Assembly: GCA_910588135.1 (NCBI GenBank) | Contig: CAJUOT010000013.1 | Span: 1-59,635 of the forward strand | Source: an uncultured Oscillospiraceae bacterium | Lineage (GTDB): Bacteria; Bacillota; Clostridia; Oscillospirales; Oscillospiraceae | Length of the DNA stretch: 59,635 nucleotides | Reading direction: 5' to 3' | Notes under the pieces: model-generated | Seen by the model: the letters and a program-made list of their open reading frames with translations, nothing else | The model's database searches: none | Told to the model about the DNA's origin: nothing | In this document: piece by piece, positions 45,924 through 54,906 of the stretch | Position numbering within the stretch: position 1 is the stretch's first letter | How the letters are laid out: every line of letters starts with the position of its first letter | Translations under genes and position numbers: made by a program

Positions 45924-48134
45924 TCAGTCCAGCTCGAACTGGCCGGTGTACAGCTGGTAATAGCGCCCCTGCTCTTCCATGAGCTGGGCGTGGTTGCCCT
46001 TCTCCATGATCTGGCCGTGCTCGATGACCACGATGCAGTCCGCGTTGCGCACGGTGGACAGCCGGTGGGCGATGACGAACACGGTGCGCCCCTCCATCAG
46101 CGCGTCCATGCCCTGCTGGATATGCCGCTCGGTGCGGGTGTCGATGGAGGAGGTGGCCTCGTCCAGCACCATGATGGGCGGGTCCTTGACGGCGGCGCGG
46201 GCGATGGCCAGCAGCTGCCGCTGGCCCTGGGACAGGTTGGCCCCGTCCCCGGTCAGCATGGTCTGGTAGCCTTCGGGCAGGCGGCGGATGAATCCGTCGG
46301 CGTTGGCGGTTCTGGCGGCGGAAATGCACTCCTCGTCGGTGGCGTCTAGCCGGCCGTAGCGGATGTTGTCCATGACGGTGCCGGTGAACAGGTGGGTGTC
46401 CTGGAGCACCGCGCCCTGGCTCAGGCGCAGGGAGTCCTTTTCAATGTCCCGCACGTCGATGCCGTCGCAGGTGATGACGCCCCCCTGAATCTCATAGAAG
46501 CGGTTGATGAGGTTGGTGACGGTGGTTTTGCCCGCGCCGGTGGAGCCCACAAAGGCGATTTTCTGCCCCGGGTCGGCGTAGACGGACATCTCTTTCAGCA
46601 CCGGCTTGCCCTCCACATAGGAGAAGTCCACCTGGCTGAGCCGCACCGCACCCCGCAGCTCGGCGCAGCAGAAGTCCTCGCCGGGGACGTTGCGCACCGC
46701 GCCCCGGATCAGGTGCAGGCCCATGTTCCCGTCGGGGCCGGGGTATTTCCAGGCCCAGCCGTGGTGGGCCATCTCCCGGGCGGACAGGGAGGTGAGGGCG
46801 CCGTCCGGCCCGACGCGCGCCCACAGGCCGGTCTGGGACGCCTGCCCCAGGGGCAGTGGCTTGAGCCGGCCGTTGTCTTCAGCTGCGGGGACCAGCTCGG
46901 ACAGCGTCTCGTCCTCCCCCACGGCCACGGGCACCAGGTCGATGCCGCTGTCCCTGGGCACCTTCCAGGCCCAGGCGCGGGGGCGGCCCGGGCCGGTGAA
47001 CCGGGACAGGGAGCCGTTGGCGTCCTTGTCCACGGGGACCAGCGTGACCCGGCCCCGGTCCGCCTCGGGCTGGGCGTCCATGACGGCGAAGATGCGCTCC
47101 GCCCCCGCCATGGCGGACAGCAGGGAGGTCATCTGCATGGAGATCTGGTTGACGGGCTGGGTGACCTGCCGGTTGTACTGCAGGTAGATGACCAGCGAAC
47201 CCAGGGTGAAGCCGGCGGCGCCCCCGCCGCCCATGGCCAGCAGGCCGCCCAGCACGGCGGTGACGGCGTAGCCGATGTTGGTGAGGTTGGAGGCCACGGG
47301 CATGATGGCGGAGGAGTAGAACCCGGCCTCGCTGGCGGCGGCGCGGTACTCCTCGTTGAGGGCACTGAACCGGGCCTTGGCCTGCTCCTCGTGGTTGAAG
47401 GCCTTGACCACCTTCATCCCCTCAATCATCTCCTGAATGTTGCCGTTCACCGCGCCCAGGGCCTCCTGCTGCCGGGCGTAGAACTTCCGGCTGCGCCTGC
47501 CGAACACCATAAACACCGCCGTCACCCCCGCCAGCATCACCACCGTGGCCAGAAACAGCAGCGGGGACAGGGTGACCATCATGACCACCACGCCCACAAA
47601 GGTGATGACGCTGGAAAGAAGCTGCACCACCGACTGCTCCAGCGCCATCTGGACGTTGTCCGCGTCATTGGTGAAGCGGCTCATGAGCTCGCCGTGGGTG
47701 TGGGCGTCGAAGAAGCTCAGCGGGAGCTGCTGAAGCTTGTCAAACAGCTCTTTTCTCAGGCGGTTGCAGCCCTTCTGGGCCAGCTGGGCCATGAGGTTGG
47801 CCTGGATATAGGAGCAGGCCGCCGCCAGCAGGTAGACCCCCATGAGCTGCAGGCAGCTGGCAAGCAGGCCGGGAAGCTCCGTCCGGCCCGCCTTGAAGGC
47901 CAGGGCGATGCTGTCGATGATAGGCTTTTGCAGATAGGTGGCCGCCACCCCCAGCAGGGCGGACACCACCACGCAGAAAAGCGCGGCGATGAGCAGCGCG
48001 GGCCGGTTGAGGATATAGCCCATGGTGCGCAGGGCGGTGCGGCGCAGGTCCTTGGGCTTGCCATAACCGCCCCGGGGGCCCCCGTGGGGGCCGTGGCCGC
48101 CCTTGGGCCCTTGGGGCCGTCTATTCTCCGCCAT
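45924..48134 (-). CDS. ABC exporter half-transporter B with expanded linker
   Basis: 736 residues. Six-helix membrane domain (RPALLIAALFCVVVSALL and others), then NBD with Walker A FVGSTGAGKTTVTNL, variant signature NLSQGQRQLLAIARA, Walker B PPIMVLDEATSSID. Between them (about residues 355-500) is a long insert with two WAWK motifs (WAWKVPRD near 386, WAWKYPGP near 463); many relatives have a shorter insert with one. His/Gly-rich N-terminus (HGPHGGPRGGYG). Overlaps partner A by 14 bases. Substrate unknown; MarR control suggests drugs or toxic compounds. Confidence 0.9.
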   Translation of the reverse strand: MAENRRPQGPKGGHGPHGGPRGGYGKPKDLRRTALRTMGYILNRPALLIAALFCVVVSALLGVAATYLQKPIIDSIALAFKAGRTELPGLLASCLQLMGVYLLAAACSYIQANLMAQLAQKGCNRLRKELFDKLQQLPLSFFDAHTHGELMSRFTNDADNVQMALEQSVVQLLSSVITFVGVVVMMVTLSPLLFLATVVMLAGVTAVFMVFGRRSRKFYARQQEALGAVNGNIQEMIEGMKVVKAFNHEEQAKARFSALNEEYRAAASEAGFYSSAIMPVASNLTNIGYAVTAVLGGLLAMGGGGAAGFTLGSLVIYLQYNRQVTQPVNQISMQMTSLLSAMAGAERIFAVMDAQPEADRGRVTLVPVDKDANGSLSRFTGPGRPRAWAWKVPRDSGIDLVPVAVGEDETLSELVPAAEDNGRLKPLPLGQASQTGLWARVGPDGALTSLSAREMAHHGWAWKYPGPDGNMGLHLIRGAVRNVPGEDFCCAELRGAVRLSQVDFSYVEGKPVLKEMSVYADPGQKIAFVGSTGAGKTTVTNLINRFYEIQGGVITCDGIDVRDIEKDSLRLSQGAVLQDTHLFTGTVMDNIRYGRLDATDEECISAARTANADGFIRRLPEGYQTMLTGDGANLSQGQRQLLAIARAAVKDPPIMVLDEATSSIDTRTERHIQQGMDALMEGRTVFVIAHRLSTVRNADCIVVIEHGQIMEKGNHAQLMEEQGRYYQLYTGQFELD

Positions 48135-49863
48135 GCTCGCTCCCTCCTTCCTGCTGGGAATCGTAAATTTCGCGATAGATGGGACTGCGCGCCATCAGCT
48201 CGTCGTGGCTGCCCACGTCGGCCACCGTCCCCTCGTCCAGCACCACGATCTTGTCCGCGTGCTGTACGGAGCTGATGCGCTGGGCGATGATGATGACGGT
48301 GGTGCCCTTCAAATTCTCCCGGAAGGACTGCCGGATGTGCCCCTCGGTGGTGGAGTCCACCGCGGAGGTGGAGTCGTCCAGGATGAGCACGGCGGGCCTG
48401 CGCACCATGGCCCGGGCGATGCACAGGCGCTGCTTCTGCCCGCCGGACACGTTCACGCCCCCCTGCTCCAGATAGGTGTCGAAGCCATCCGGGAAGGACA
48501 TGATGAAGTCGTAGGCCTGGGCGTCCTTCGCGGCCTGGACGAGCTCCTCCTCGGTGGCGTTTTCATTGCCCCAGAGCAGGTTCTCCCGGATGGTGCCGGA
48601 AAAGAGCACATTGTTTTGAAGCACCATGCCGATGCGGCCCCGCAGCTCATCCAGAGGGTAGTCCCGCACGTCCAGCCCGTCCACCAGCACCGCACCCTTA
48701 TGCACGTCGTAAAACCGGGGGACCAGGTTGACCAGGGAGGATTTGCCCGTGCCGGTGCCCCCCACGATGGCCGCAAACTCCCCGGGGGCCACCGTGAGGC
48801 TGACGCGGCGCAGCACGTCCTCCCCCGCCCCCTCGGTCTGGTAGCGGAAGGACACGTCCCTAAACTCCACCCGGCCACGGGGGGCGGGCAGCTCGGCCCC
48901 GCCGCCGTCGGCGATGGCGCTGTGGGTGTCCAGCACCTCAAACACCCGGCGGATGGACGCCTGGGCCCGGGTGTATTGGAGCACCGCCATGCCGATCATC
49001 ATGGCGGACATGAGAATCTGCATGATGTAGCCGGTGACGGTCTGGAGATAGCCGATCTTCAGAGTGCCCCCCAGCACCATGCTGCCGCCGTTGTACAGCA
49101 CCAGCACCGTGGCCACCGAGAAGCAGATCATCATCACCGGCTGGATGGCCACCATGCGCAGCACCGCATTCAGCCCGGCGGCGGTGAAGCCGTCGTTGGC
49201 GTCCATGAATTTCTCCCGCTCATGGTTCTCCCGGACGTAGGACTTCACCACCCGCACGGCGATGAGGTTCTCCTGCACGGTCTCGTTGAGATGGTCCAGG
49301 GCCTTCTGCATTTTCTCAAACAGGGGAAAACAGACCTTCATCAGCAGCCCCAGGGCCGCGGCCATGAAGGGCAGCACCACGCACACCACCAGGGCCAGGC
49401 GGGGGCTGAGGGAGAGGGTGAGGATCACGCTGGCCACCGTCATGGTGACGCCCCGGATGAGCACCCGCAGGCACATGATGGCCACGTTCTGGATGTTGGT
49501 CAGGTCGTTGGTGAGGCGGGTGATGAGGGAGGAGGAGGAAAACCGGTCGATATCCGCGAAGGAGAAGGACGCGATCTTCTCAAACTCCGCCCGGCGCAGG
49601 TTGGCGCCCAGGCCCTGGGCGGCGTAGGCGGCGCACCGGGCGGCCAGCCCGCCCACCACCGTGGCGACGAGGGCCACCGCCACCATCAGCGCCCCGGACT
49701 GCCAGATGACCGTCATGTCGTTCCCCTCGATGCCCTGGTTGATGATGCGGGCCATGAGCAGGGGGAGGACCAGCTCGCAGGCCGTTTCCAGCACCACCAG
49801 CAGGGGGGAGGCGGCGGCATATTTTTCATATCCCTTGAGGTAAGACGCGATTCGTTTCAGCAA
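48121..49863 (-). CDS. ABC exporter half-transporter A
   Basis: 580 residues. Membrane domain followed by NBD: Walker A IVGGTGTGKSSLVNL, signature VNVSGGQKQRLCIARA, and Walker B PAVLILDDSTSAVDSTT. In the last the catalytic Glu is replaced by Asp (LDDS), the usual degenerate half of heterodimeric exporters, whereas half B has LDEA. Start TTG overlaps the marR stop. The two halves presumably form one heterodimer. Confidence 0.9.
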   Translation of the reverse strand: MLKRIASYLKGYEKYAAASPLLVVLETACELVLPLLMARIINQGIEGNDMTVIWQSGALMVAVALVATVVGGLAARCAAYAAQGLGANLRRAEFEKIASFSFADIDRFSSSSLITRLTNDLTNIQNVAIMCLRVLIRGVTMTVASVILTLSLSPRLALVVCVVLPFMAAALGLLMKVCFPLFEKMQKALDHLNETVQENLIAVRVVKSYVRENHEREKFMDANDGFTAAGLNAVLRMVAIQPVMMICFSVATVLVLYNGGSMVLGGTLKIGYLQTVTGYIMQILMSAMMIGMAVLQYTRAQASIRRVFEVLDTHSAIADGGGAELPAPRGRVEFRDVSFRYQTEGAGEDVLRRVSLTVAPGEFAAIVGGTGTGKSSLVNLVPRFYDVHKGAVLVDGLDVRDYPLDELRGRIGMVLQNNVLFSGTIRENLLWGNENATEEELVQAAKDAQAYDFIMSFPDGFDTYLEQGGVNVSGGQKQRLCIARAMVRRPAVLILDDSTSAVDSTTEGHIRQSFRENLKGTTVIIIAQRISSVQHADKIVVLDEGTVADVGSHDELMARSPIYREIYDSQQEGGSEHGGE

Positions 49864-50360
49864 GGGTCACACTTCCTTTCCTGGGGCGGCGGGGGAGGGG
49901 GGCAGCAGCCGCTGTCCTGCCCGCCGCCGATCTGATAGAGGTTATCCAGCATACGGCGGTGGAGGCGGTATATCTGTTCCCGCTCCTCGGGGGTGAAGCC
50001 GCGGTACATATGGTCGTCCACCGTCTGAAAGGCCCGCATGCCCGCCTCCAGCGCGTCCCGCCCCTTCCGGGTGATGGAGATGCGGTTGCGGCGGCTGTCC
50101 CGCTCGTCGGTGCGGCGCTCCACATAGCCCTGCCGCTCCAGCACCTTCAGCGACGCGGCAATGGTGGCCGGGGCGCTGTGCAGCCGGTCGGCCAGCTCCT
50201 TCTGGGTGGGGGCGCGGCCGGGGTCGTCCGGGTATCGGGCCAGCGCCACCAGCAGCTTGGGGGAGCCGATGTCCCCCTGTCCGCAGCGGGCCAGCGCCGC
50301 CGCGCAGGCGTTGTGGTGGGCGCGCAGCAGCTGGTTGAACAGCCAGGTAGGTTCGTCCAT
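49857..50360 (-). CDS. MarR-family regulator of the exporter
   Basis: 167 residues. PTQKELADRLHSAPATIAASLKVLERQGYVERRTDERDSRRNRISITRKG is the winged helix, in sense. The C-terminus carries an unusual tail SGCCPPPPPPQERKCDPC with four Cys and a Pro run, possibly thiol- or metal-reactive. First gene of marR-ABC-ABC, so it probably represses the exporter. AAAAGGAGGTCCCTTT precedes the ATG. Confidence 0.91.
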   Translation of the reverse strand: MDEPTWLFNQLLRAHHNACAAALARCGQGDIGSPKLLVALARYPDDPGRAPTQKELADRLHSAPATIAASLKVLERQGYVERRTDERDSRRNRISITRKGRDALEAGMRAFQTVDDHMYRGFTPEEREQIYRLHRRMLDNLYQIGGGQDSGCCPPPPPPQERKCDPC

Positions 50361-50378
50361 AAAGGGACCTCCTTTTCG

Positions 50379-50435
50379 TTCGTGTACGAATCATTCGCGT
50401 GCGTATTATTTTACCCAGCCGGAGGCAAAAGTCAA
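50379..50435 (-). promoter_or_regulatory. marR-exporter promoter and operator
   Basis: Minus-strand TTGACT (50430-50435), a 16-base spacer and TAAAAT (50408-50413). TTCGT-GT-ACGAA (50379-50390) lies downstream of the start with related ATTCGCG/CGTGCG sequence alongside. Confidence 0.75.
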
Positions 50436-50502
50436 GAGGGGGTATGTGAATTCTTTGTAAACACCGGGGCGCGCGGCGCCGGACGGCGGAGGAAATGGGA
50501 AA

Positions 50503-50534
50503 GCGGCGCGCGGATGATCCGCGCGCCGCTTTGG
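50503..50534 (-). terminator. Terminator of glycan operon
   Basis: AAGCGGCGCGCGGAT and ATCCGCGCGCCGCTT, nearly perfect, then TCCCATTTCC; the T run is weak. Confidence 0.7.
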
Positions 50535-50538
50535 ACGG

Positions 50539-52452
50539 CTATGGGGCGGGCGCTTCCCCGGCCTCCCCCTTGGGCGGGGGGAGCAGGCAGCAGCCCCCCA
50601 GCAGGAAGGGGAGGGCGTAGGTCAGGGGCATGGCGTAGCGGTAGCTGCCGCTCACCGGGGAGACCAGGAGCATGGCCACCGACAGGACGCAGGGCAGCAG
50701 GGGCAGCAGCAGGCCGTACCGCTTCCGGCGCAGGGCGTCCAGAAACAGGAACAGCACCACCCAGGGGAAGAAGCCCACGCAGAACAGCAGCCCCAGCACC
50801 GGCAGGTGCTGAACCCCTCGCAGGGCGCTCATGACGGCGGGCTCCAGCCGCTCCAGCCAGGGGGTGCGGCCCACGCACAGCTCCGGGTAGGAGGCCACCT
50901 CCCGGTTGTCGTAATGGGTGTAGGACAGGGGGGTCTCGTGCCGGACGTAAAAGCCGGCGTACACGTTGCTGATGAGGGCCTGGACGTAGGCGTCAGGGTG
51001 GCGTCGGAACATTTGCAGCCACGCCTTGTAGTAGGCGGACATCTCCTCATCGGTGGCGTCCTGGTTGAAGGTGAACTTGATGTTGTCCGACTGCATGGGG
51101 TCGTACAGCACGCCGAAGCGGTCATAGTCCAGAATGGCCCGGATGGCCGCCGCTTCCTCCGGGCGCACATCCTCTGGGTAGGTGAGCACGCACCGGGCGG
51201 TCTGCTGGAACAGCAGGCCCAGCGTCTCCTGCCTGCCGCCGGGGGCCACGTTCCACGCGGGCAGGAGAACGCCCATCCACACCGTCTGAAACAGCAGGGC
51301 GCTGAGCAGCAGGGAGAGGGCGGCGCGCAGGCGCACGCCCCGGAAGGCCAGACAGGCCAGACCGGTGAGGGCGATGAAATAGACCCCCTGGTTTTTGGAG
51401 AACATCACCAGCCATGCGTTGGCGGCCAGCAGGACGCAGAACCAGCCCTGCTTCAAGCACCCGCCCCTGGTGCGGGCCAGCTCGAAGAGCAGCATGGTCA
51501 GCGTCAGGCAGGCCAGGGAGAACAGGGAGTCCTTCAGCATGGTGATGGCGTACAGCGGGAAGAGGGGGAACAGGGCGGTGAACGCCAGACCGCCCCGCCG
51601 GACCTTTTCCGGCAGGCCCAGCCGCCCCAGGTAGAACCAGCCCCCCGCCATGGCCAGCGCCGTGGCCAGCAGCTGGAGCAGGTTGTAGGCCGCCACGCCG
51701 TATTTCAGATTCCCCAGGGCCAGCCCGAACCGGGCGAACAGGCCGAAGAGCAGGGTGGTGAAATAGGGGTGGTGGTTGGTGGCGTACACCCCCTCCCCCC
51801 GGACGGGGGAATATTTCAGCCAGTCCGTGGGGTAGCGGAGGGCCCAGGCGATCTGCATACTGGTGTCCGGATTGTTTAATCCGGGGAAGAAAAACAGAAA
51901 GTAGGGCAGCCAGCACAGGGCGATGAGCCCCGCCGCCCGCAGCAGCCGCTTCCAGGAGAGGGGGGCGGGGGCGAGGGGCGCGGCCTCCGCCCGGTCCGCC
52001 AGCCGAAAGGCGAGAAAGGCCAGACAGGCGTACAGCAGGCCCTGCCCCAGAAGAATGACAAGGGCGCGGAACAGCACGAAGCGGGTGCCGAACAGGGCGT
52101 TCCAGTTCCCGTTTTCGGCGTAGGAGCGGCCCAGCACCTGCATAAAGGCGAACAGCGCCCCGAACACCGCGGAGGGCACGGCCTCCCGGGCGGCGGGGCG
52201 CAGGCGGAGGACGGCCCGCAGCAGCAGTGCCGCCCCCGCGGCCAGCAGGGAGGCGGTGACCACATCCACGGAGAAGGACCGGACGCAGTAGACGAAGAAC
52301 CGGTACAGGCCGCCGTATCCGGACAGGGATTCGTCCCCGGCGTACCAGGGTCCGATGCTCATGGTGCAGGTCAGGCTCAGGGCGATGAGCATGGACAATG
52401 CGGCCAGGACGGCCCGGCGCCAGATCCGGCGGCGCCCCTGCTGTGTGCTCAT
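50539..52452 (-). CDS. Polytopic membrane protein, DUF6020-like (probable glycosyltransferase)
   Basis: 637 residues with a dozen or more hydrophobic segments. FFFPGLNNPDTSMQIAWALRYPTDWL and ATNHHPYFTTLLFGL, in sense, resemble the conserved luminal loop of DUF6020 proteins, a GT-C-like group in clostridia. The ATG overlaps the glycosyltransferase stop (ATGA). Probably moves or adds sugars on polyprenyl carriers outside the membrane; inferred from topology and partner. Confidence 0.78.
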   Translation of the reverse strand: MSTQQGRRRIWRRAVLAALSMLIALSLTCTMSIGPWYAGDESLSGYGGLYRFFVYCVRSFSVDVVTASLLAAGAALLLRAVLRLRPAAREAVPSAVFGALFAFMQVLGRSYAENGNWNALFGTRFVLFRALVILLGQGLLYACLAFLAFRLADRAEAAPLAPAPLSWKRLLRAAGLIALCWLPYFLFFFPGLNNPDTSMQIAWALRYPTDWLKYSPVRGEGVYATNHHPYFTTLLFGLFARFGLALGNLKYGVAAYNLLQLLATALAMAGGWFYLGRLGLPEKVRRGGLAFTALFPLFPLYAITMLKDSLFSLACLTLTMLLFELARTRGGCLKQGWFCVLLAANAWLVMFSKNQGVYFIALTGLACLAFRGVRLRAALSLLLSALLFQTVWMGVLLPAWNVAPGGRQETLGLLFQQTARCVLTYPEDVRPEEAAAIRAILDYDRFGVLYDPMQSDNIKFTFNQDATDEEMSAYYKAWLQMFRRHPDAYVQALISNVYAGFYVRHETPLSYTHYDNREVASYPELCVGRTPWLERLEPAVMSALRGVQHLPVLGLLFCVGFFPWVVLFLFLDALRRKRYGLLLPLLPCVLSVAMLLVSPVSGSYRYAMPLTYALPFLLGGCCLLPPPKGEAGEAPAP

Positions 52453-53393
52453 AGGCCTGTTTCCCACCTTACATACTGGTCATGGACCTGCTGGAGCTTG
52501 AACTCAAAGTCCCGGCAGTCCTTCTGGCGCACGTTGTCCAGAAGCAGCCCGCAGAACAGGGACAGCAGCGCCGCCACCATGACGAAGCCGCTGACGATGA
52601 GGGTGGGGAAGCGGGGGACCAGGCCGGTGCGGATATAGGTGGCGAGCACGGGGAGGAACAGCGCTGCGCTCACCGCCGCCAGCGCCAGGGCCAGCGCGCC
52701 GAAAAACCCCAGGGGCCGGTAGCCGCGGAACAGCCGCACAATGGTCATGAGCACCTTGAAGCCGTCGGAGTAGGTGTTCAGCTTGGACTGGCTGCCCTCG
52801 CAGCGGTCCCGGTAGTCCACCACCACGTTTTCCACCTGCATCTTCTTGTCCACGGCGTGTATGGTCATCTCGGTCTCGATCTCGAACCCGGCGGACAGCA
52901 CGGGGAAGGTTTTGACAAACTGGTAGCTGAAGGCCCGGTAGCCGGTCATGATATCCCGGATGTCGCTGTGGAACAGGCTGTTAATGGAGGCGCGCACCAG
53001 GGAGTTGCCAAAGTTGTGGAACGGCCGCTTGTTCTCCTGAAAGTACGTAGAGGACAGCCGGTCCCCCACCACCATGTCCGCCCCCCGCTCCAGCACCAGG
53101 CGGACCATCTCCGGGGCGGCGGCGGCGGGGTAGGTGTCGTCTCCGTCCAGCATGAGGTAACACTTCGCGTCGATCTCCCGGAACATCCGGCGGATGACGT
53201 TCCCCTTGCCCTGACGGTACTCGGGGCGCACCACGGCCCCGGCCTGGGCGGCCAGCGCCCCGGTGCCGTCGGTGGAGTTGTTGTCGTAGACATACACCAC
53301 CGCCCCGGGGAGGGCGGCGGAGATGTCCCGCACCACCTTGGCAATGGACTGGCTCTCGTTGTAGCAGGGGATCAGGACGGCAATTTGATCCAT
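52449..53393 (-). CDS. Glycosyltransferase family 2, dolichol-phosphate-mannose-synthase-like
   Basis: 314 residues. GT2 domain: VLIPCYNESQSIAKVV, VYDNNSTDGTG, LMLDGDDTYPA (DXD-like), MVVGDRLSS, IMTGYRAFSYQFVK. Two C-terminal membrane segments (LGFFGALALALAAVSAALFL and FPTLIVSGFVMVAALLSLFCGLLL, in sense). Likely makes polyprenyl-phosphate sugar used by the DUF6020-like partner. GGAGGAATCGCCGTCT precedes the ATG. Confidence 0.9.
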   Translation of the reverse strand: MDQIAVLIPCYNESQSIAKVVRDISAALPGAVVYVYDNNSTDGTGALAAQAGAVVRPEYRQGKGNVIRRMFREIDAKCYLMLDGDDTYPAAAAPEMVRLVLERGADMVVGDRLSSTYFQENKRPFHNFGNSLVRASINSLFHSDIRDIMTGYRAFSYQFVKTFPVLSAGFEIETEMTIHAVDKKMQVENVVVDYRDRCEGSQSKLNTYSDGFKVLMTIVRLFRGYRPLGFFGALALALAAVSAALFLPVLATYIRTGLVPRFPTLIVSGFVMVAALLSLFCGLLLDNVRQKDCRDFEFKLQQVHDQYVRWETGL

Positions 53394-53452
53394 AGACGGC
53401 GATTCCTCCCCCGTGCGGCCCCGGGCCGCGTTTTTCTGTGGTATTTGTAGGA

Positions 53453-53481
53453 ATCGTATCATAAATGGGCGGGGGTGTCAA
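53453..53481 (-). promoter_or_regulatory. Glycan operon promoter
   Basis: Minus-strand TTGACA (53476-53481), a 17-base spacer and TACGAT (53453-53458). Confidence 0.75.
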
Positions 53482-53493
53482 GGACAGGGGCGG

Positions 53494-53527
53494 AGCAAAG
53501 CGGCGCGTGGTTCCCCACGCGCCGCCT
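53494..53527 (-). terminator. Hairpin after metQ
   Basis: GGCGGCGCGTGG and CCACGCGCCGCT around GGAA. The T run is poor (TTGCTCC), so the terminator assignment is moderate. Confidence 0.6.
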
Positions 53528-53537
53528 CTCCCTTTTT

Positions 53538-54344
53538 TTAGAACACCGGCACCACCGCGCCGCCGTAGGTCTCCTCCATAAAGGACTTGACCTGCGCGGA
53601 CTGGAGGGCATTCACCAGGGCCTGGATGGCCTCGTCGTTCTCCCGGCCGTCCTTGACGGCGAGTACGTTGACGTAAGCCGTGCCCGCGGTGCCCTGGGCG
53701 GATTCGATGGCCAGGGCGTCGTCGATCTTCAGCCCCGCGTCGATGGCGTAATTGCCGTTGATGACCGCGATGTCCAGGCTGTCCAGGGAGCGGGGCAGCT
53801 GGGCGGCCTCCAGCTCCTCAATCTTATAGTTGTGGGGGTTGTCCGCGATGTCCAGCCGGGTGGGCTCCAGGCCCACGTTGTCCGCCAGCTTGAGCAGCCC
53901 CTGCTCCTGGAGCAGCAGCAGGGCGCGGCCGCCGTTGGTGGGGTCGTTGGGGATGCCGATCTGGGCGCCGTCGGGCAGGCTGGCCAGGTCGGCGGCCCTG
54001 CCGGCGTAAATGCCGAAGGGCTCGTAGTGGATCTCCGCCACGCTGGCCAGATGGGTGCCGTGCTCCTGGTTGAAGTTGTTCATGTAGGTGATGTGCTGGA
54101 AATAGTTGGCGTCGTTCTCGCCGGACTCCACCGCCTCGTTGGGCACAATATAGTCGTTGTACTCCACGATCTCCAGGGTGATGCCCTGCTCGGCCAGGAT
54201 CTCCTTGGCAACCTCAAGAATCTCAGCGTGGGGGGCGGGGGAGGCGCCCACCTTGAGCGTGGCGCTCTTTTTGCCTCCGCAGGCGGACAGCAGGGTGAGG
54301 CACACAGCCGCGGCCAGGGTCAGGGCCAGTAACTTCTTTTTCAT
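53538..54344 (-). CDS. metQ: Methionine ABC transporter lipoprotein (MetQ/NlpA)
   Basis: 268 residues. Lipoprotein signal with lipobox LLSACGG. LKVGASPAPHAEILEVAKEIL, VEYNDYIVPNEAVESGENDANYFQH, in sense, IGIPNDPTNGGRALLLLQEQGL and VINGNYAIDAGL are MetQ blocks. Binds methionine outside the membrane for MetNI. A Met-specific T-box with its own promoter stands in front of it, so it is switched separately from metNI. AAAAGGAGACCTGGAT precedes the ATG. Confidence 0.95.
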   Translation of the reverse strand: MKKKLLALTLAAAVCLTLLSACGGKKSATLKVGASPAPHAEILEVAKEILAEQGITLEIVEYNDYIVPNEAVESGENDANYFQHITYMNNFNQEHGTHLASVAEIHYEPFGIYAGRAADLASLPDGAQIGIPNDPTNGGRALLLLQEQGLLKLADNVGLEPTRLDIADNPHNYKIEELEAAQLPRSLDSLDIAVINGNYAIDAGLKIDDALAIESAQGTAGTAYVNVLAVKDGRENDEAIQALVNALQSAQVKSFMEETYGGAVVPVF

Positions 54345-54414
54345 ATCCAGGTCTCCTTTTCGCTTTTTGGTTGGGATATGTGAACCGCTCGCACGGAATT
54401 CACCGAATTTTTCC

Positions 54415-54799
54415 GGGGCAACAAAAAACGCCCCTGACAAAATTGTCAAGGACGAGAGCGGCCAGCCGCTTCGTGGTACCACCTTGCTTCGCCCGCGCCT
54501 CGCGGCTGGGGCCTTACAGAGTGCGGGGCGCCCGCAAGCCGCCCGATACTCCCGCGCTGTGACGGGCGCTCCCGTCATGGCCTATGGACGGGGTCCGTCC
54601 GTCGGCCACGCGGCTCCGGGGCCATGTTCGGCGCGGCCTTCCGTGCCCGTTTCCAGCTCCCCGGGCTCTCTGTGCCGTATCTCCGCGCTTACTCTCCCCA
54701 TCATTGCCTTTGCAATGATTCAGTTTTCATGCTCCGCCCCTTCGGGGCGGGGCGCAGGCAGCTCCAACGCTGCTTTTGCAGACCTGATTTCGATTGATA
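54415..54799 (-). promoter_or_regulatory. T-box leader with AUG (methionine) specifier
   Basis: Leader of about 385 bases upstream of metQ. Visible in 5' to 3' order on the minus strand: GAGAGTAAGCG (stem I base), AGAGAG (AG bulge), GCTGGAA (distal loop), GAAC-ATG-G (specifier AUG, 54623-54625), the T-box AAGGTGGTACCACG (54472-54485), and the terminator CCTTGACA/TGTCAGGG with GTTTTTT (54423-54453). Uncharged tRNA-Met would favour antitermination. Confidence 0.92.
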
Positions 54800-54805
54800 C
54801 TTGAT

Positions 54806-54834
54806 AGTTTAACGTGCCAAAGTGTTTTTGTCAA
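54806..54834 (-). promoter_or_regulatory. T-box/metQ promoter
   Basis: Minus-strand TTGACA (54829-54834), a 17-base spacer and TAAACT (54806-54811). Confidence 0.85.
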
Positions 54835-54855
54835 TGGGACATTGTGCACAGAGAA

Positions 54856-54887
54856 GGGGCGGACAAAGCCCGCGGCTTTGTCCGCCC
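54856..54887. terminator. Perfect hairpin between metI and the T-box promoter
   Basis: GGGCGGACAAAGCC, loop CGC, GGCTTTGTCCGCCC. It could end metNI transcription, though the T run is weak (CCTTCTCT). Confidence 0.6.
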
Positions 54888-54906
54888 AAACAAAAATCGG
54901 GAACTG

